DNA from: Pohlia nutans
Lineage: Eukaryota > Streptophyta > Bryopsida > Bryales > Mniaceae
Length of the DNA stretch: 64,000 bases
Direction: 5' to 3'
Assembly: GCA_022496805.1 (NCBI GenBank)
Contig: CM040104.1
Span: 8,531,650 to 8,595,649, forward strand
Shown here: positions 25,089-37,363 of the stretch, one piece after another
How positions within the stretch are numbered: position 1 is the stretch's first letter
How the letters are laid out: every line of letters begins with the position of its first letter
Position numbers and translations under genes: made by a program
The notes under the pieces: generated by a model
The model's input: only the letters and a program-made list of their open reading frames with translations
The model's database searches: none
What the model was told of the DNA's origin: nothing

Positions 25089-26271
25089 TATTTTGTACTT
25101 GATATGAATTTTCTTTACAATCACTTCAAAAAATAGTAGTAATTTCAGAAGTTCACCAAATTTCATGAAAAGTTCATGATTTGTAGTACACATGGCTTCA
25201 TCTACTAAAAACATGAAGTTGAATTCTTATCTTATATATAGTGCCAAAATTGAGTGTCACAAGTAAAGCAAGATTCCAGGGTCATAGGCCCGACTTTTAG
25301 AGGTTAAGAGTTGAGTTCCATGGATTTGAGAAGTTGCCCATGGAAGTAGGCAAGAGGAGGGGAAAAGTAGAACTTGGGATTGCCTCATACCCAACCATGA
25401 AGTTATACACGTTCAATGAACTTGCTTGAGGTGAAACATGAACAAATTTGATCGGTTAGGGTGATGTTGCCATGAAGTCTTGGGCTTGAGAACCTCCATA
25501 CTTCGTGACAAATTCACCACTTTTTTCTCAAAAGCTCACTTGAAATGTGGAACTTCGTCCCTGGAAGTCCCTAAAAACTTGTCTTTCACTGAAATACTTC
25601 ACCCATGGAACTTGGCTCTAAGACCTAATGGCAAGTAAAGAGAAAATAACAGCCATGACTGAACACTCGGTAAAGAAGCACACTTCAACTTCGAAGACTG
25701 TAAGACCGCAGCAAAAGTAGATCCCTGCTAGAAGGTTCTTATTTGCATTGAACGAATTTTAGCTATTTCCAAACCCTAACTGATGCAGCCTATACAAGTC
25801 CGCCAAATCTCAACTTCTAATCTAAAGAGTGACTCAGTTTCCAGAATATCAGGGGTCACAACAAAAGGAAGTGTCCTCGGCTTCCACACTCAACTACGAC
25901 GACCTTGTGAGGAAAACTGCTCCACAACTTTCCCAGCCCTAATGATCCTGCCCAGAATAACATACATCTGGTCCCTCTGGTCCGTACTATTCCACCCTGG
26001 CCAAAAATCACTTTTACAACTATTTCCTCAGTAGTGCACATGCAGCCATCGCCACTATAGGTAAGCAACTGAAAAGCGCGGTTCAGACAAACATAATTCA
26101 ATCACCCTTTAGTAAAATATTGGGTTGTGAACCAGTATTTGACAACCGACGCTATTCTTGAATTAGCGCACCTTTTGTAAACGGAGAGGAGAAAGGGGAG
26201 CGCTACCATTCCCTTTGTCAGGTCTTGACTAAAGAATAGCTGTGCTGCACTCATCAATGTTTGAGCCAACT
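25089..26271. other. 3' flank of the delta-COP gene, no gene recognised
   Basis: Left part AT-rich; from about 25250 the base composition rises. Probably holds the 3' UTR of the minus-strand coatomer gene nearest 26271. ORFs at 25783 and 25856 overlap on opposite strands and show no domain. Confidence 0.4.
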
Positions 26272-29200
26272 TTATACAACTTGATAGCTGTCCACCACCA
26301 ATTGTGTCCGTTTTGCAAACTTCACAGCACTGCCGTTCTGAGTCTGAATCACAGATCCAACCTGCCAAATATTCCAAGAAGCCATTAATCATTCTATGCA
26401 CGAGAGGAATTGAAGCGAAAATACACGGCAGATGTAGAAAACAACTATCAGATAGAAGCTCTACGCTTACAGTGGAAGGGCTGGTTTGGATTGGCATACC
26501 TTGATGTCGCAGAAGGTCTTATTTGCTGTGAACTTGACGTCAATAGGGAAGAAAGAATTCGAATCTGCTGCAGGTACCGCAAACTCCATAGATCCACTGG
26601 AAGAAGAAACAAATCAAATAATGTTAATAAACAGGAAATGATAAACTAGGGATACAATCTTCTAATCAACATTTCTAGCAGGAGGAGATGAATAGAATAG
26701 CTGTGTGTTTACCTTCTGTTCGAATTGTCGATAAGCGTGATGGACCACTCCAACACCGAGTTCCTAGAATCATACCTGGGCAGAATAGGGTGCACAAAGA
26801 ATCAGTACTTGCAATTTAACAACTACAGAAGACAATCCAAATATTTAAGAGTCCAAAAATTAGCACCCAACTAACCTCCATTCACCATCCACTTGATTAA
26901 CGGTCGGAACATCATGAAGTGCAGGCATTGGAATATGGATTATAACATTCTGGAGATCAAATGCTTTGGAGGCCTCGTATTCGATGTTGACGTATGATTC
27001 TCCTCCAGAAACCGATGGCCAGCAATTGACTGAAACAAGCCATGGTCAAATCAATTACCTCGACAGCCCAAGCAATCATTTATTACATCGACTATCACTA
27101 GATATGAACATGTGCAAAACACGCAGCACAGAAAGGCATCAGAATAATAAAACGAGAATTTGGAGACCTTAAACCAGAACTAGAGATGTAAAGAAGCACA
27201 TCATTTCCTACACTACAACTTGAGCTTTAAGGATGCGTACTGCTCAGGGGCACCAGTGATTCTTGCTTGCTTTGCATGCGCCACTTCAGGATACCAAGTG
27301 GATTGCCAGTAGGGAACGGCCTGCTTGGGTCCTTAAGACCTAAAACGTTTTTGTCCGAGTAAAGATTCTTGTCGATATTTGGATGCGTCTTAAAGTTGAA
27401 CAATTTGTTTGCGCTTGATTCAACCTGTTGAGAAAGATCGCAAAAATGCCACACGAGGACTTCAGTAAAACTTAACGTGCAGGAAGATGAAAAGAATTAG
27501 AGCAAAAATCTAATCTCAAATTACATTTAATGACTGCCAACCGCAGGAATTAAAAAATCAAGTACCTGGACCCGAATGTAGGCATCTTCTTCTTTTTGCA
27601 CCACCAGAGACATGCTACCCTGCACTTCAAGATTCTCAAGACCCCCATCCTTCTTCAAAACTACCACCAGCTTCTCCTCCACGCCCACAGAAATGGGATC
27701 TGACATGATAGGTGCAGCAGCTGCAGATCTGAGTGGTCCAGGAGCAACGTCTTCAACAATAACCTCACCCTCCGCTTTCAAAGACTCCAAGAATTGATTT
27801 GTCTTGGTTGACTTGCCTAATTGCATGCCTCCCTTAGAGGGCGCTGAGGTGGAGGTAGGACGAGCTGCAAAAGCAGAACAGGTGTTACTATACACATAAG
27901 TAAATCAGTAGTGACTAGCAAGCAACCGCACTGGGACAAAATTTCGATGTGGCTGAATAAACACACCTTTTGGCTTGAACACATCCGTATCCAGGCCTGA
28001 TCCAAAGCCGGAAGAGTTGGTTCTCATACCGCCACTCATTGAAGAGTTCGTGTCCCCAAAGCCATTGTCAAACCTGCTGGAACCCATTGCGGGCATGGAT
28101 GAAGCAAAGCTACCTTTGTCACCTCTAGACTTCTCGATCTGCATCCACCATATACATGACTTAGCAGTATAATGAAAACGTACATTAAAAGTAAGGCAAG
28201 CATAAACTATTACATGCACCCTCAATACAACTCGCACCTGTCGACAGTTTGTAATAAACGGACTAAGAAAATCATACCTAATGATGCTTACTGCACCAAA
28301 CCAGTATACTGTTTTAGTATAACATTGGGACTTACGATGTATCAATCAACCTATCTTGGCCTAAGATTCCATTAATAAAAATTCTAAGCCCAGATCTTCT
28401 ACCGATCACAAGATGACACTGCCAGATATAATTTTAGTTAGAGCTGAACAATAATCAAACTTTAGTTGGAGCTGAACAATAATCACACAGACGAATGTTT
28501 GAACTCTAGAAGGTATCACCATTTAATCAGATATTTGAAAGGTACCACCTACAGAAACACGTTCTTAAAATAGTAACAACGCGTACCCTGTTCTTCTCAA
28601 TCTCATTTGCCTTGCGCTTCATGACATCTTTCGTGTCGTTGATTTTGCTCTCAATGATGCGCTTGTGCAGCCTTTCTTCATGACTCTCCATCTCCACATA
28701 CTGCTTGACTTGCGCAATAGTGACGTTCTCTTTGTGCCCTAATGAAATCACTTCATCGAACGCAAATATAAGCTCAAAGGCCATCCTGCAGATACCTTCC
28801 TCATCGAGGGATGGCACATATTCAGGTACCTATTGTGAATCAAGGATTAAACTCAGTCCCATGCAGAAGAAACTCTGACCTGGCATACGCACACATGCAC
28901 GTCCTGGATAACAGTGCACGATATTTACAACAAGAGGAAGCTCAGAGGGAAACATCACCACTCTCAAGGCCCCAAGTTAACTCAATAGAAAGCATAATCG
29001 ATGACCACCTACAAAATTGATTCGGGAACAATGGCATCTGTACACAAAAAAATCTAGAATACATAGGAATAGCAGAGTGACAAAGAATGAATGTGAGGAG
29101 GATACAAGCTTCGAGAGCAGTTGTAAGGTGTCCCGATCTTCCAGAATGTTGCTCTGCTTGTTAGTCACCAGAAGTAGGTACAGAGACTCCATTGGCTGAT

Positions 29201-30023
29201 AGACATAGCGAACGTTGTCTGTCTCTACATATGTGTGTTGCTTGCCGATGCCAACAAGCTTCGGAAAAGTAGCCAGCAATCCCTCGATTCGTATCCTGGA
29301 CATGTCCACATATTGGCGAGAAACCAGAGCTGCAAACAATGACGGATAACTTTCAAATCTCATCTGCAGCTTAAAAATATACGATAAACGAATACCATTC
29401 CCGGGTAGTTTATAAGTGAGTCCCATTCCTACACTTAGAAAGGAGACTGACCTAAACAAAACTCAATAAACGGCAACATGACACAAACTTAAAATGAGGA
29501 CAAATGATCCCAGGTCGAACCCAAACATTCAAAGACCTAATTTGAGTTGCATTCCAGCTCGACTGTTCATCGTAGCTAGAATTTTCCAGCACTTGACCAA
29601 GTCCAGGCTCTAGATCTATGTAATAATGCCCTTGTTTACACATTCTAGGGGGATCTTTCCTCGTCAGAATCAACGACGACCTTAATAACAATCTAGAAAC
29701 TCAACTAACTCTCCAAGGCTCGGTAAACCCTAAGATATCCTATAATGCTCGATAATGCCATAAAGCATCCACAAAACCGCCGCACGAGATTGATATTCTA
29801 AAATAAACGTTTTCGAACATCGATATCACGGCCAAGCGAAATGGAGGTAAAATTCCAACAGGTCACGACGCCGTACCTTTCCCGGACTTGCTGATGATAG
29901 AAGCTGCCAGCACCACCTGTTGCAAGCACGACAACGCTGACTTAGCTCGAGAACAAACACACCGGACTCAAACCCTCGGTCGATCAAATGAACAATTCAA
30001 AAGCGCAGCAAATAACCTACCAT
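26272..30023 (-). CDS. Coatomer subunit delta (delta-COP)
   Basis: Subunit of the COPI coat that forms vesicles for retrograde Golgi-to-ER and intra-Golgi transport. Eleven coding exons, all GT-AG and in phase, 522 aa (family about 510-530): 30023-30021 (ATG alone), 29916-29877, 29329-29106, 28829-28587, 28138-27967, 27864-27566, 27424-27241, 27029-26876, 26775-26713, 26596-26500 and 26361-26272. An N-terminal longin-type domain opens [13 protein letters not shown] and includes [18 protein letters not shown] and [16 protein letters not shown] helical stretch follows ([30 protein letters not shown]), then a Gly/Ser linker. [24 protein letters not shown] motif comes near residue 250, and a C-terminal mu-homology domain includes [30 protein letters not shown] and [11 protein letters not shown]. 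The C-terminus DSYQVV matches the family. The start is set by the ATG exon preceding GTGGTGCTGG. Confidence 0.95.
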
Positions 30024-30853
30024 TGTGGCCGGCTTCAAATAACCTCCGAATTCGACAAAATAATCCCGATCGCTGTTGTTGCCTCCCTGTCTACTTGCTA
30101 TCTACGCTCAAGCCGCATTTCTCCGCTACAACAAACCCCTGCCTCCGTAGAAAAAAAAAACCACGACGCTGCACCAAAAAACTCCAAAAAGGGCTCAAAA
30201 AAAGCCACGCGAGTGGGAGGACGGCGAGAGCTGGAGGCGCTCCGCAGATCCGAGGAGCGAGCAACCGAGATCTGGCAGCAATGGAGCTTGCGGAGGAACG
30301 CGAGGTGCGAGAGGGAGAAAAATGCCGGACGTGAAAGGGGAGAGAGACCTCCCTCATGAGTGTCAGCGCGGGCCCGGTGCAATGGAAATGCCCGAGAAGT
30401 GCTGGCCCGGTACATGACGTCATCGGCACGATCAGACACTCGGGCTGCCGCTTCTGTTGAGGTGCTTAGGACTGAATGTTAACAGAATTGTGCGATTCTC
30501 ATCCATTTGGTCCCCCGCACGATAGAGGGTCCCCTAGAGTGTGAAACGGATCTTTTTATTCAATTGTAGGAATCTTTAGTTAATTTAATGATACATATCT
30601 TCTTAAAATTTAAGAGTAAAAAGTTTCATCAATTGCAAGATCATTATAATGCTTGAATCTCTTGTTGAATTTTAAAAATAAGTTTGTTTTCCAAACGTTT
30701 ACAAAGATAAAATTTTATCTTTCAATTTTTTCAAGAAATAAAGTGTATTGGACCACAACTTGCTCCTCTTCATATCATATTAGGTTTAATATATGCATAT
30801 ACGTATATATTCAAAAATAAAATAAAATTGTTTTTATCCTTTAAAAATTATCA
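30024..30853. promoter_or_regulatory. 5' leader and promoter side of delta-COP
   Basis: On the minus strand the first ~300 bases upstream of the ATG are CT-rich (runs such as CTCTCTCCCC), typical of plant 5' UTRs. Overlapping ORFs in several frames at 29.9-30.4 kb reflect this GC-richer leader and are not separate genes. Exact start site and TATA box not determined. Confidence 0.45.
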
Positions 30854-31106
30854 CTCCCTCCGTTTCATAATAAGAGTCTGTTTTTTTGGCATGTTCTTTT
30901 TTCTTAATTTTTTTCTTATGTTTTATACTTCAAAACGTGAGCACTGTTCACTTTAAATAGGGCAGGCAATGAGACTGACACAAAACTACATACTACTATT
31001 AAAGATAGCTCATTTGTTGAGTCTTGAGATAACTCTTTTTGGCAAAAGAAAGATCAAATCAAAACATGCCAAAAAAAAGTGGATTCTTATTATGAAACAT
31101 AGGGAG
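30854..31106. mobile_element. Stowaway-like MITE
   Basis: Left CTCCCTCCGTTTCATAATAA, right TTATTATGAAACATAGGGAG, 253 bp, with TA directly after the right end (the left flank reads CA). The second TGGCATGTT-type block is also inverted. CTCCCTCCGTTTCATAATAAG is the well-known Stowaway terminus of angiosperms. No ORF. Confidence 0.8.
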
Positions 31107-32683
31107 TATGTAAAATGAGGTACAAGACCAAAAAAACTCTATTGTTAGTAAATATGACATAACATTGAAAACATGTCAATCCCAATTGTGAAAAATGTTA
31201 TGATCCCAATTGTTATAAGTAATCTACACTCTAAGCACTCTTTCGTTTTGAAAATTGTAAAAATTGAGTTTAAAAACTTAACCTAACTTTTTTTTTAGAG
31301 AGACTTGACTACCTCAAATGCATAACTCTTCATATTTTTCATCTCAATAATAAGTACACAATGAATCAAATCACTTCTTGTATTTATGAACCTATTTTAA
31401 GCAAGATATTTTTTATTTTTTATTTTAAAATGATTTTTTAAATTTTAATATTGCATGTAAACTGAAAACATTGCTTCAAACCTCAGAGCATGCCTTACTG
31501 TTGGCTATTGCAAGGGCCCTATGTCATTTCAAAACTACATTTTTTGCCCATCTTTTTTTACTCAATTTTTTTGACTAAGCTCTCCCACACATTCATCGTT
31601 TAAAAAAAATAAAATTGTATGTCTTTTATTACTCTTTCGTAATAGGGGACCTAGGTTCTACTCAAAGGGCCTTTCTACTTAGTGTGATGGAGCTCCGAAG
31701 GTAGGAGTGCGATGGAACCCTGAGGGAGCGACAAAGCGTCGGGAGCATCCAAGGGATGGGGCCTCCTCGAACGTAAAGACATTGGAATTTTTTTTCATTA
31801 ATATTGATAGGATATTGATATTGAAATTGAGAGATGGGGTGCAAGACATAATTATGCTTTACGTGGATGTGTTTTTTACTCGATCCTTTTAGCTTTTAAT
31901 CGCGAAATAATCCGATTGATAAACCTAAACAGGGCGGTCATAGGGGCGTCAACGGGAACAGGGCCCCATTCCCGACCCATCAATGGCGGGCGGTCAAGTC
32001 AGCTCCCGCAGAAACAATCCCTAAACCCGTCCTCGTCTTCTCTTCCGACGTGCTTGCTGATTTTCTGCTCTCGATCTCCATCAACACCGATGGCACAATT
32101 CTTGGCTTACAATCTTCGACGCCGAAAGTGTCCGACGCACTCCTTTCAGTTCTCAACATCGAGTCTCATATTTTGCTTTACAGAATCGGGTCTCGTATTC
32201 TCGTTTGATTGCAATGTGCTGGAAGCCCGACTCTCATTTTCTTTGACCTAAAAATCATCTCCTCTCTGCTCTCGTGGTTTTTTTCTTGAAGGTAGTTCAG
32301 ATCGATCGGCCTTTGATTGAAATCTGGAAGGAATTCTTTGGAGAATAATGGATCCGCCAGTTTTAGCTCGAGTATTGTTTTCTCTTGAGTCCGCTATCGC
32401 CATTGATATTCTAGGGCAATTATCGAGCAATGATCGAGTTTCATTTTCTTTGAACTGAAAATTATCTGCTATGTGCAAAAAGATTCTCAGTCCGCGAGCT
32501 CATTTTTATTTATTTATTTATTTTAACCTTTTCTTTCTTCATAGTAGTTCAGTTTGATTGAAATTTGGGAGGATTTTTTTAGGGATAATGTATCCAGCTC
32601 AGTATTGTTTTTTCTTGAGTCCGCCATGGCCATTGACGTTCTAGTTCAATGAGCGGCAGTAGCCTCTAGAGTTGTTAATCAGA
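31107..32683. other. Upstream region and leader of the carboxypeptidase gene
   Basis: AT-rich to about 31650, then mixed. From 32290 to 32650 a ~120-base segment is present twice in tandem (see repeat). Several upstream ATGs lie in this stretch. Small ORFs at 31707 and 31916 have no domain. Confidence 0.4.
32291..32650. repeat. Direct duplication in the carboxypeptidase leader
   Basis: About 32291-32414 and 32543-32650 are homologous direct copies. Shared landmarks are GTAGTTCAG, GATTGAAAT(C/T)TGG, TATTGTTTT(C/T)TCTTGAGTCCG and CATTGA(T/C)(A/G)TTCTAG. Offset is about 250 bp. Confidence 0.75.
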
Positions 32684-34929
32684 ATGGCGAGCAGGAATGT
32701 TATTTTTCTGTTCCTGCTTGCTGCGATGTGGAGAACATGTGAAGGAGAGCTACGGAGCAATCCTTTGTTCACGAGGGCGTTGAACATCACATTTCCTGAC
32801 TACCGGATCTACCATCGTATGAACGAGCTCCTGCACGAAGTCGACGCATTGGTAGACCGCCATCCGAGCATCATGCGCCGGGAGGTTCTGGAGTCCGCAG
32901 TGGACGGGTACTCAACTGCGATGAGCGTGGTGACGGTCGCACCGGGAGGTTTGTTGGATGGGAAGAAATTTGACGGCAAGCTGCGCGTGTTGCTGAATTT
33001 CGGTGAACATGCTCGCGAGCTTGTCTCCTCGGAATTGGCATTGCGGTTTTTGAGCATGCTGGGAGGGGAACGGAACATTACGAACACCCGGGATGCAGGT
33101 AACCAGCGAATTTTTTGTGGCTATATATCGCCAACATGCTATTTGAAAAATGGGCTTGCTATGTTGCTATAAGAAAAATTGGGTAAAAAAATAGAGTATA
33201 TCGCCATAATCTTCCCTTATCATTGGTGTGTATACGGTAGCCAAGAACTCTATAGAAAGCTATGTATTTGAAGATTGTAAATCGCCAAAAAATGCTTTCT
33301 ATTTTGCAAGTTTCAATTTTCAAATTGCCAATGGGACTTCCTTGAAAAAATGAAAAAAAAAACCACTGCAGGTAACTTGGCGCACACACTTCCTCTCACG
33401 GTGATGAAGGTGATCCCCATGGAGAATGTGAACGGGCGAGTGAAAGTGGAGGCAGGGGATCTCTGTGAGCGGAAGAACGGCCGCGGAGTGGATACCAACC
33501 GGAACTGGGAAGTGGACTGGGGGAAGAAGGAGAAGGATTATGACCCTAATGAAGAGTACCCCGGTACAGCGCCCTTTAGCGAACCCGAGACGCGGATTTT
33601 GCAACAGCTTGTCAAGGAATTTGACCCCCATGTCTGGGTGAATGTTCATTCAGGGATGGAAGCTTTGTTCATGCCGTATGACCATAAGAAGATGACGCCG
33701 AACGACAGTGTCGGGATGGCTGTTAGAAAACTGCTGCAGATGCTTAACGAACAACATTGCCACGGGCGCTGTGCTGTCGGATCCGGTGGCACCTCCGTTG
33801 GATATCTCTCGCACGGCACCGCTACCGACTATATTTACGACATTGCGAAAGTGAGTATTCCTGTTGCTCTGATCACTGTCTGATCAGTCAATTTGATTTC
33901 TATTTGTTTTACTTCATGGTTATGTTGCACGAACTAGTACATCGAGAATGCCTCGTAGATACCCGTTAACATGATCTTTAGTCGACCTTTTACTCCAGTG
34001 CTTGCGCATTTTATTAGCAACTCAACTTCACGTTTGATCAGCAGGACTTTGGAATCTACAGAGTTTGGATAAGAAAATTCAGGGTCTTAACCCCTAAAGG
34101 ACCAAGAAGTCAACATTGGACCTTTTAGCAGTTTTGAGTAGGTCATATGGGAATTTTCTTCTACCCGATTTTTTTTATTATTTTTGACTAACACATGCAA
34201 CGTTTTTGCTGATTCTGGTGATCAAAAACATCTGGCCCCATCTGAATCATATTTTTCATAATATGATCTATCGAATTAGTCATTTGAAAACCAAGAATCC
34301 TGTGTCCTTTAAGGATTCAGTTCGAGGTCTGCCAATTATGTAATCAACGATGTTGTCTATCATTTATTCTATTAATACTTTGCTCAAGAAAGTTTGGTTC
34401 TTACAGTGCGTTGCCCATAATCACATGATCGTGATTTTGATCTTTGAAGGTACCAATTGCATTGACTTTGGAGATTTTTGGAGATGAAAGTGCTCCAAAT
34501 GAAGACTGCTTTCGCATGTTTAATCCAATTTCCCACGATCAGCTAGAGGAGGTGATTTCCAAGTGGTCAGCCATCTTCTTCTCGCTTCTAGCGAACCTAC
34601 CAACAACCCTTTCGAGGGTGCCGAGGAAAATTGGAGCAGCCTCTTCATGGGGTGTCGTCACAGAAGATACTGAAGATGGTGTCATACAAGATCCAAAGCT
34701 TTTACAGCAATTCGAATCCCCATACGAGGACCAGAATTCCAAGTTTGGGCGAGGTTGGCAGGGGTTGGACCCAATGTCAATGGAGGGCCTAAGAACACCA
34801 GATCTGCAGGTTTCCTTGCAGTTTTACCTCTTTTTTTGTGGACTTCTGCTGATCCTGAGCTGGTTTCGGTGTAGTAAATATTACAGACGATTTTTTACCT
34901 ACGCTCGTCCAAGCTCACAGCGTCTGTGA
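32684..34929 (+). CDS. M14 zinc metallocarboxypeptidase, type I membrane protein
   Basis: Three exons, 32684-33098, 33372-33850 and 34450-34929, GT-AG and in phase, 457 aa. It matches the plant M14 family represented by Arabidopsis At5g42320. The start is the ATG at 32684, the first in frame, giving a signal peptide (residues 1-21, core VIFLFLLAAMW). M14 residues visible: His109 and Glu112 in NFGEHARE, the substrate-binding block DTNRNWEVDWG (Asn181, Arg182), His231 in WVNVHSG, and catalytic Glu306 in LTLEIFGDE. A hydrophobic segment at residues 421-437 (FYLFFCGLLLILSWF) followed by basic residues suggests a C-terminal anchor with the enzyme lumenal or extracellular. It should remove C-terminal residues from peptides; the substrate is unknown. 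Intron 2 holds a degraded 240-bp TTAA MITE. Confidence 0.93.
34087..34318. mobile_element. ~240-bp TTAA-type MITE, copy 2, in carboxypeptidase intron 2
   Basis: Left end TTAACCCCTAAAGGACCAAG intact; right end TGTCCTTTAAGGATTCAG degraded. Interior matches 12552-12790 and 40729-40970. Confidence 0.65.
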
Positions 34930-35484
34930 ATATGGTGGTCAGATATGCGTCTCGAGAACATGTGGCATTAACTAAAGCCGAGTGTACAGTACAGGACGAG
35001 TGCTGCCTTGGTTCCTGAAACCATTTGACAATAGCTGATAACACTTACGGAAGTGTTCCCCTGGGCGCAATTGAAGAACTTACACACTAGAATCGACGGC
35101 TGTCCACACGCTGGAGAACTTTGTAGCTGCGGAGCCCTTTGCTGTGGACCTTGAGAGTTATTCATTGCACATTGTATTACTGAAGCTTAGAGAACAACAT
35201 GCTGGAAACAGATGTTGCAAAAAGGTTTTGCTCGGTAATGACATGCAGAATCGATGTTCATTCTTTATTGAGCTTCCATCAACCTGTTATGTGGAGTTGA
35301 TAGTGAAGAAGTACATGACAGTTATTGTTCAGCTCTAACTAAAGTACCTACATGAGAGTACTTAGGTAGAGTGCATGATAGTACTCGTAGATATTTGAAG
35401 CGTAAATTCAGTAGGTGTATTAAGCATACCAATTATTTTTTAAACTGTTTTCTTATAGAAGTGCTGGCATCACCAGCATGGTCC
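34930..35484. other. 3' region of the carboxypeptidase gene
   Basis: Moderate GC, probably 3' UTR and flank. A 64-codon ORF at 35144 has no recognisable domain. Confidence 0.4.
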
Positions 35485-36777
35485 TTAACCCTTTAGTGCC
35501 TAGGGTACTGTAGCTGTGTGTACTGGATTTCAGTATTCTTTTCTAATGTGATTGATACTATCAAAAATAGAATGGGTTAAATTAGAAAGTAACTGTAACT
35601 GTGTATTCTCAATTGGAGTGGAGACAACTTGCCAAAATTAGATAATCATCCAATGGTGGAATTGCAAGATTATAGTATGTCTTTGGACTGTATAATTTTC
35701 AAAAATTTGGATTTTCTTTGTCATGTTTTGTAACTAACTTATACAATGCACACTCAAAAATGAGATATTGGAGGGTGTGTGACTTCAAAGTTAAATAGAA
35801 TTTGGGTTAAATTTTCTAAAATAAAAGTGACGTGGTTCAGTAATGTCCTATGTCATCAGTAGTGAAGTTAAAGTGAGTGAATTTTTGCCAGGTGACTCCA
35901 TTTGTATTCATGTGGCTAATTGCAACAAAGGAAAAAAATTTAAAAATGGAATAATTGCCTGATGCTCTTCACCGTCGTATGATGCGTGGCCTGATTGCAA
36001 GGTTGGCTGGATCTGCCCTAGCCCTAGTGACGTCATCATGACTTGCTGCCAGCCACCTTTGCTAGCCCTGACGTCCGCCCCCTAAATCCTAAATCGCCTC
36101 CTCCTGAGCCCAAACGGGTTATACGTTGTGCACGGCCGAAGATTCAAAGTATGATTCAACGTACAACGTATGACCCTCGCCTGTTGTGCTCTTGATAAAA
36201 TCCACCATTGTAACCCATTCGTCATACCTTGACAAGGAATACAGCCTTTGGTATTCAATATAAACAAAGTGGCATTAGCCTTTGAGGCTGAAAAAAATTC
36301 CCATAAGCCTTTTTATTAATGAGCCACATACTCCCCACCTTCACTGGTCAACACCTCTCTATTGCAATCTTTCATATTAAGAACAGACTCACACATAATT
36401 ATTGTGAATTTTATAAGTAAGAGTGTCTTATCTGTATACGGTTTATACGAAAATTTATATGTTAAAAATTGAAAGAAGTTGGTACATTGATCAAGATTGG
36501 AATACATACACTACTGGAACATGAACAAGGGAATACAATCCAAAAAGAAAAAGGAGATAACAAACTTCCAAACACTAGAAATACAACATAGTACATGTGC
36601 TGTGTTTTTGTGGTTGCACAACTCCAAATTGAAAATTTCTTTTTTAGAAGATGTGTATTATAAATCTCCATATCTGAACTCCACAATTCAAAATCCAATT
36701 CTTCACAAATTTTCAGTTATTTGCATTTTCGACACTCTAGTGACTAGAATGTGGTCAGCTAGGCACTAAAGGGTTAA
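35485..36777. mobile_element. TTAA-type element (CCCTTTAGTGCCTAG ends), copy 2, with internal insertion
   Basis: Starts TTAACCCTTTAGTGCCTAG and ends CTAGGCACTAAAGGGTTAA, a perfect 19-base inverted repeat. 1293 bp. Relative to the copy at ~52430-53187, an extra ~490 bp lies between about 35855 and 36347, richer in GC (CCCTAGCCCTAGTGACGTC region), so another sequence was inserted here or lost there. Confidence 0.8.
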
Positions 36778-36813
36778 CCTTCCAAATTGATTCAGTGGCT
36801 CGGCAAATTTTGT

Positions 36814-37363
36814 TTAACCCCTAAACGCTCAAATGACTATTTTCTGATCGCTGCCCAAATCTAACAGGCTGCCTGGAACAAAAAATACTTATTTGAAAAA
36901 ATAAAAATATTTTAAAATACTATATCAAGTTTATTTTCCAACGCAATTTGAATTAATGTCAATCTGAGTTAAATTCCACCCGGGAGAATTTTTCAAAAAG
37001 GATCACCTCAACATTGTCTTGGTGTTATAAAATTTGCTATTTGGGGAAAGTAATGATGTTCCTTCTATCATTTTTTTTGTTTTTTTTGAAGTTTACAATA
37101 AATAAACCAAATTTAACCAATCATGCTAAATTTTAAACTCTAAAAGTGAAAATCATAATTTATACAAATTTTCAAAGGTTAATGTCTTTGTATTCATTAA
37201 AAAAAGGTTTAAAGTTATTTTTGAAAGTTTGACCATACGGATAATTTGTACAAATAATGTCCTACATTTTGTTTATTGAACCAAACTTCATCAAACATAT
37301 GGAAGGCACATATTATAACACATCTATGTTTTGTCCAATACCCCTCGGACTTTTAGGGGTTAT
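36814..37363. mobile_element. TTAA-type MITE, relative of 9734-10276
   Basis: Starts TTAACCCCTAAACGCTC and ends GGACTTTTAGGGGTTAT, where the last TTAA has become TTAT. 550 bp, no ORF. Confidence 0.65.

Noticed and set aside
26102..26497. 131-codon minus ORF downstream of delta-COP exon 10
   Set aside because: The true last exon (26361-26272) lies inside it in another frame and gives the family's SYQVV ending.
29888..30439. Four ORFs of 112-148 codons upstream of delta-COP
   Set aside because: They overlap one another on both strands in the GC-richer, CT-rich leader and exon 1 region; no domain, explained by composition.
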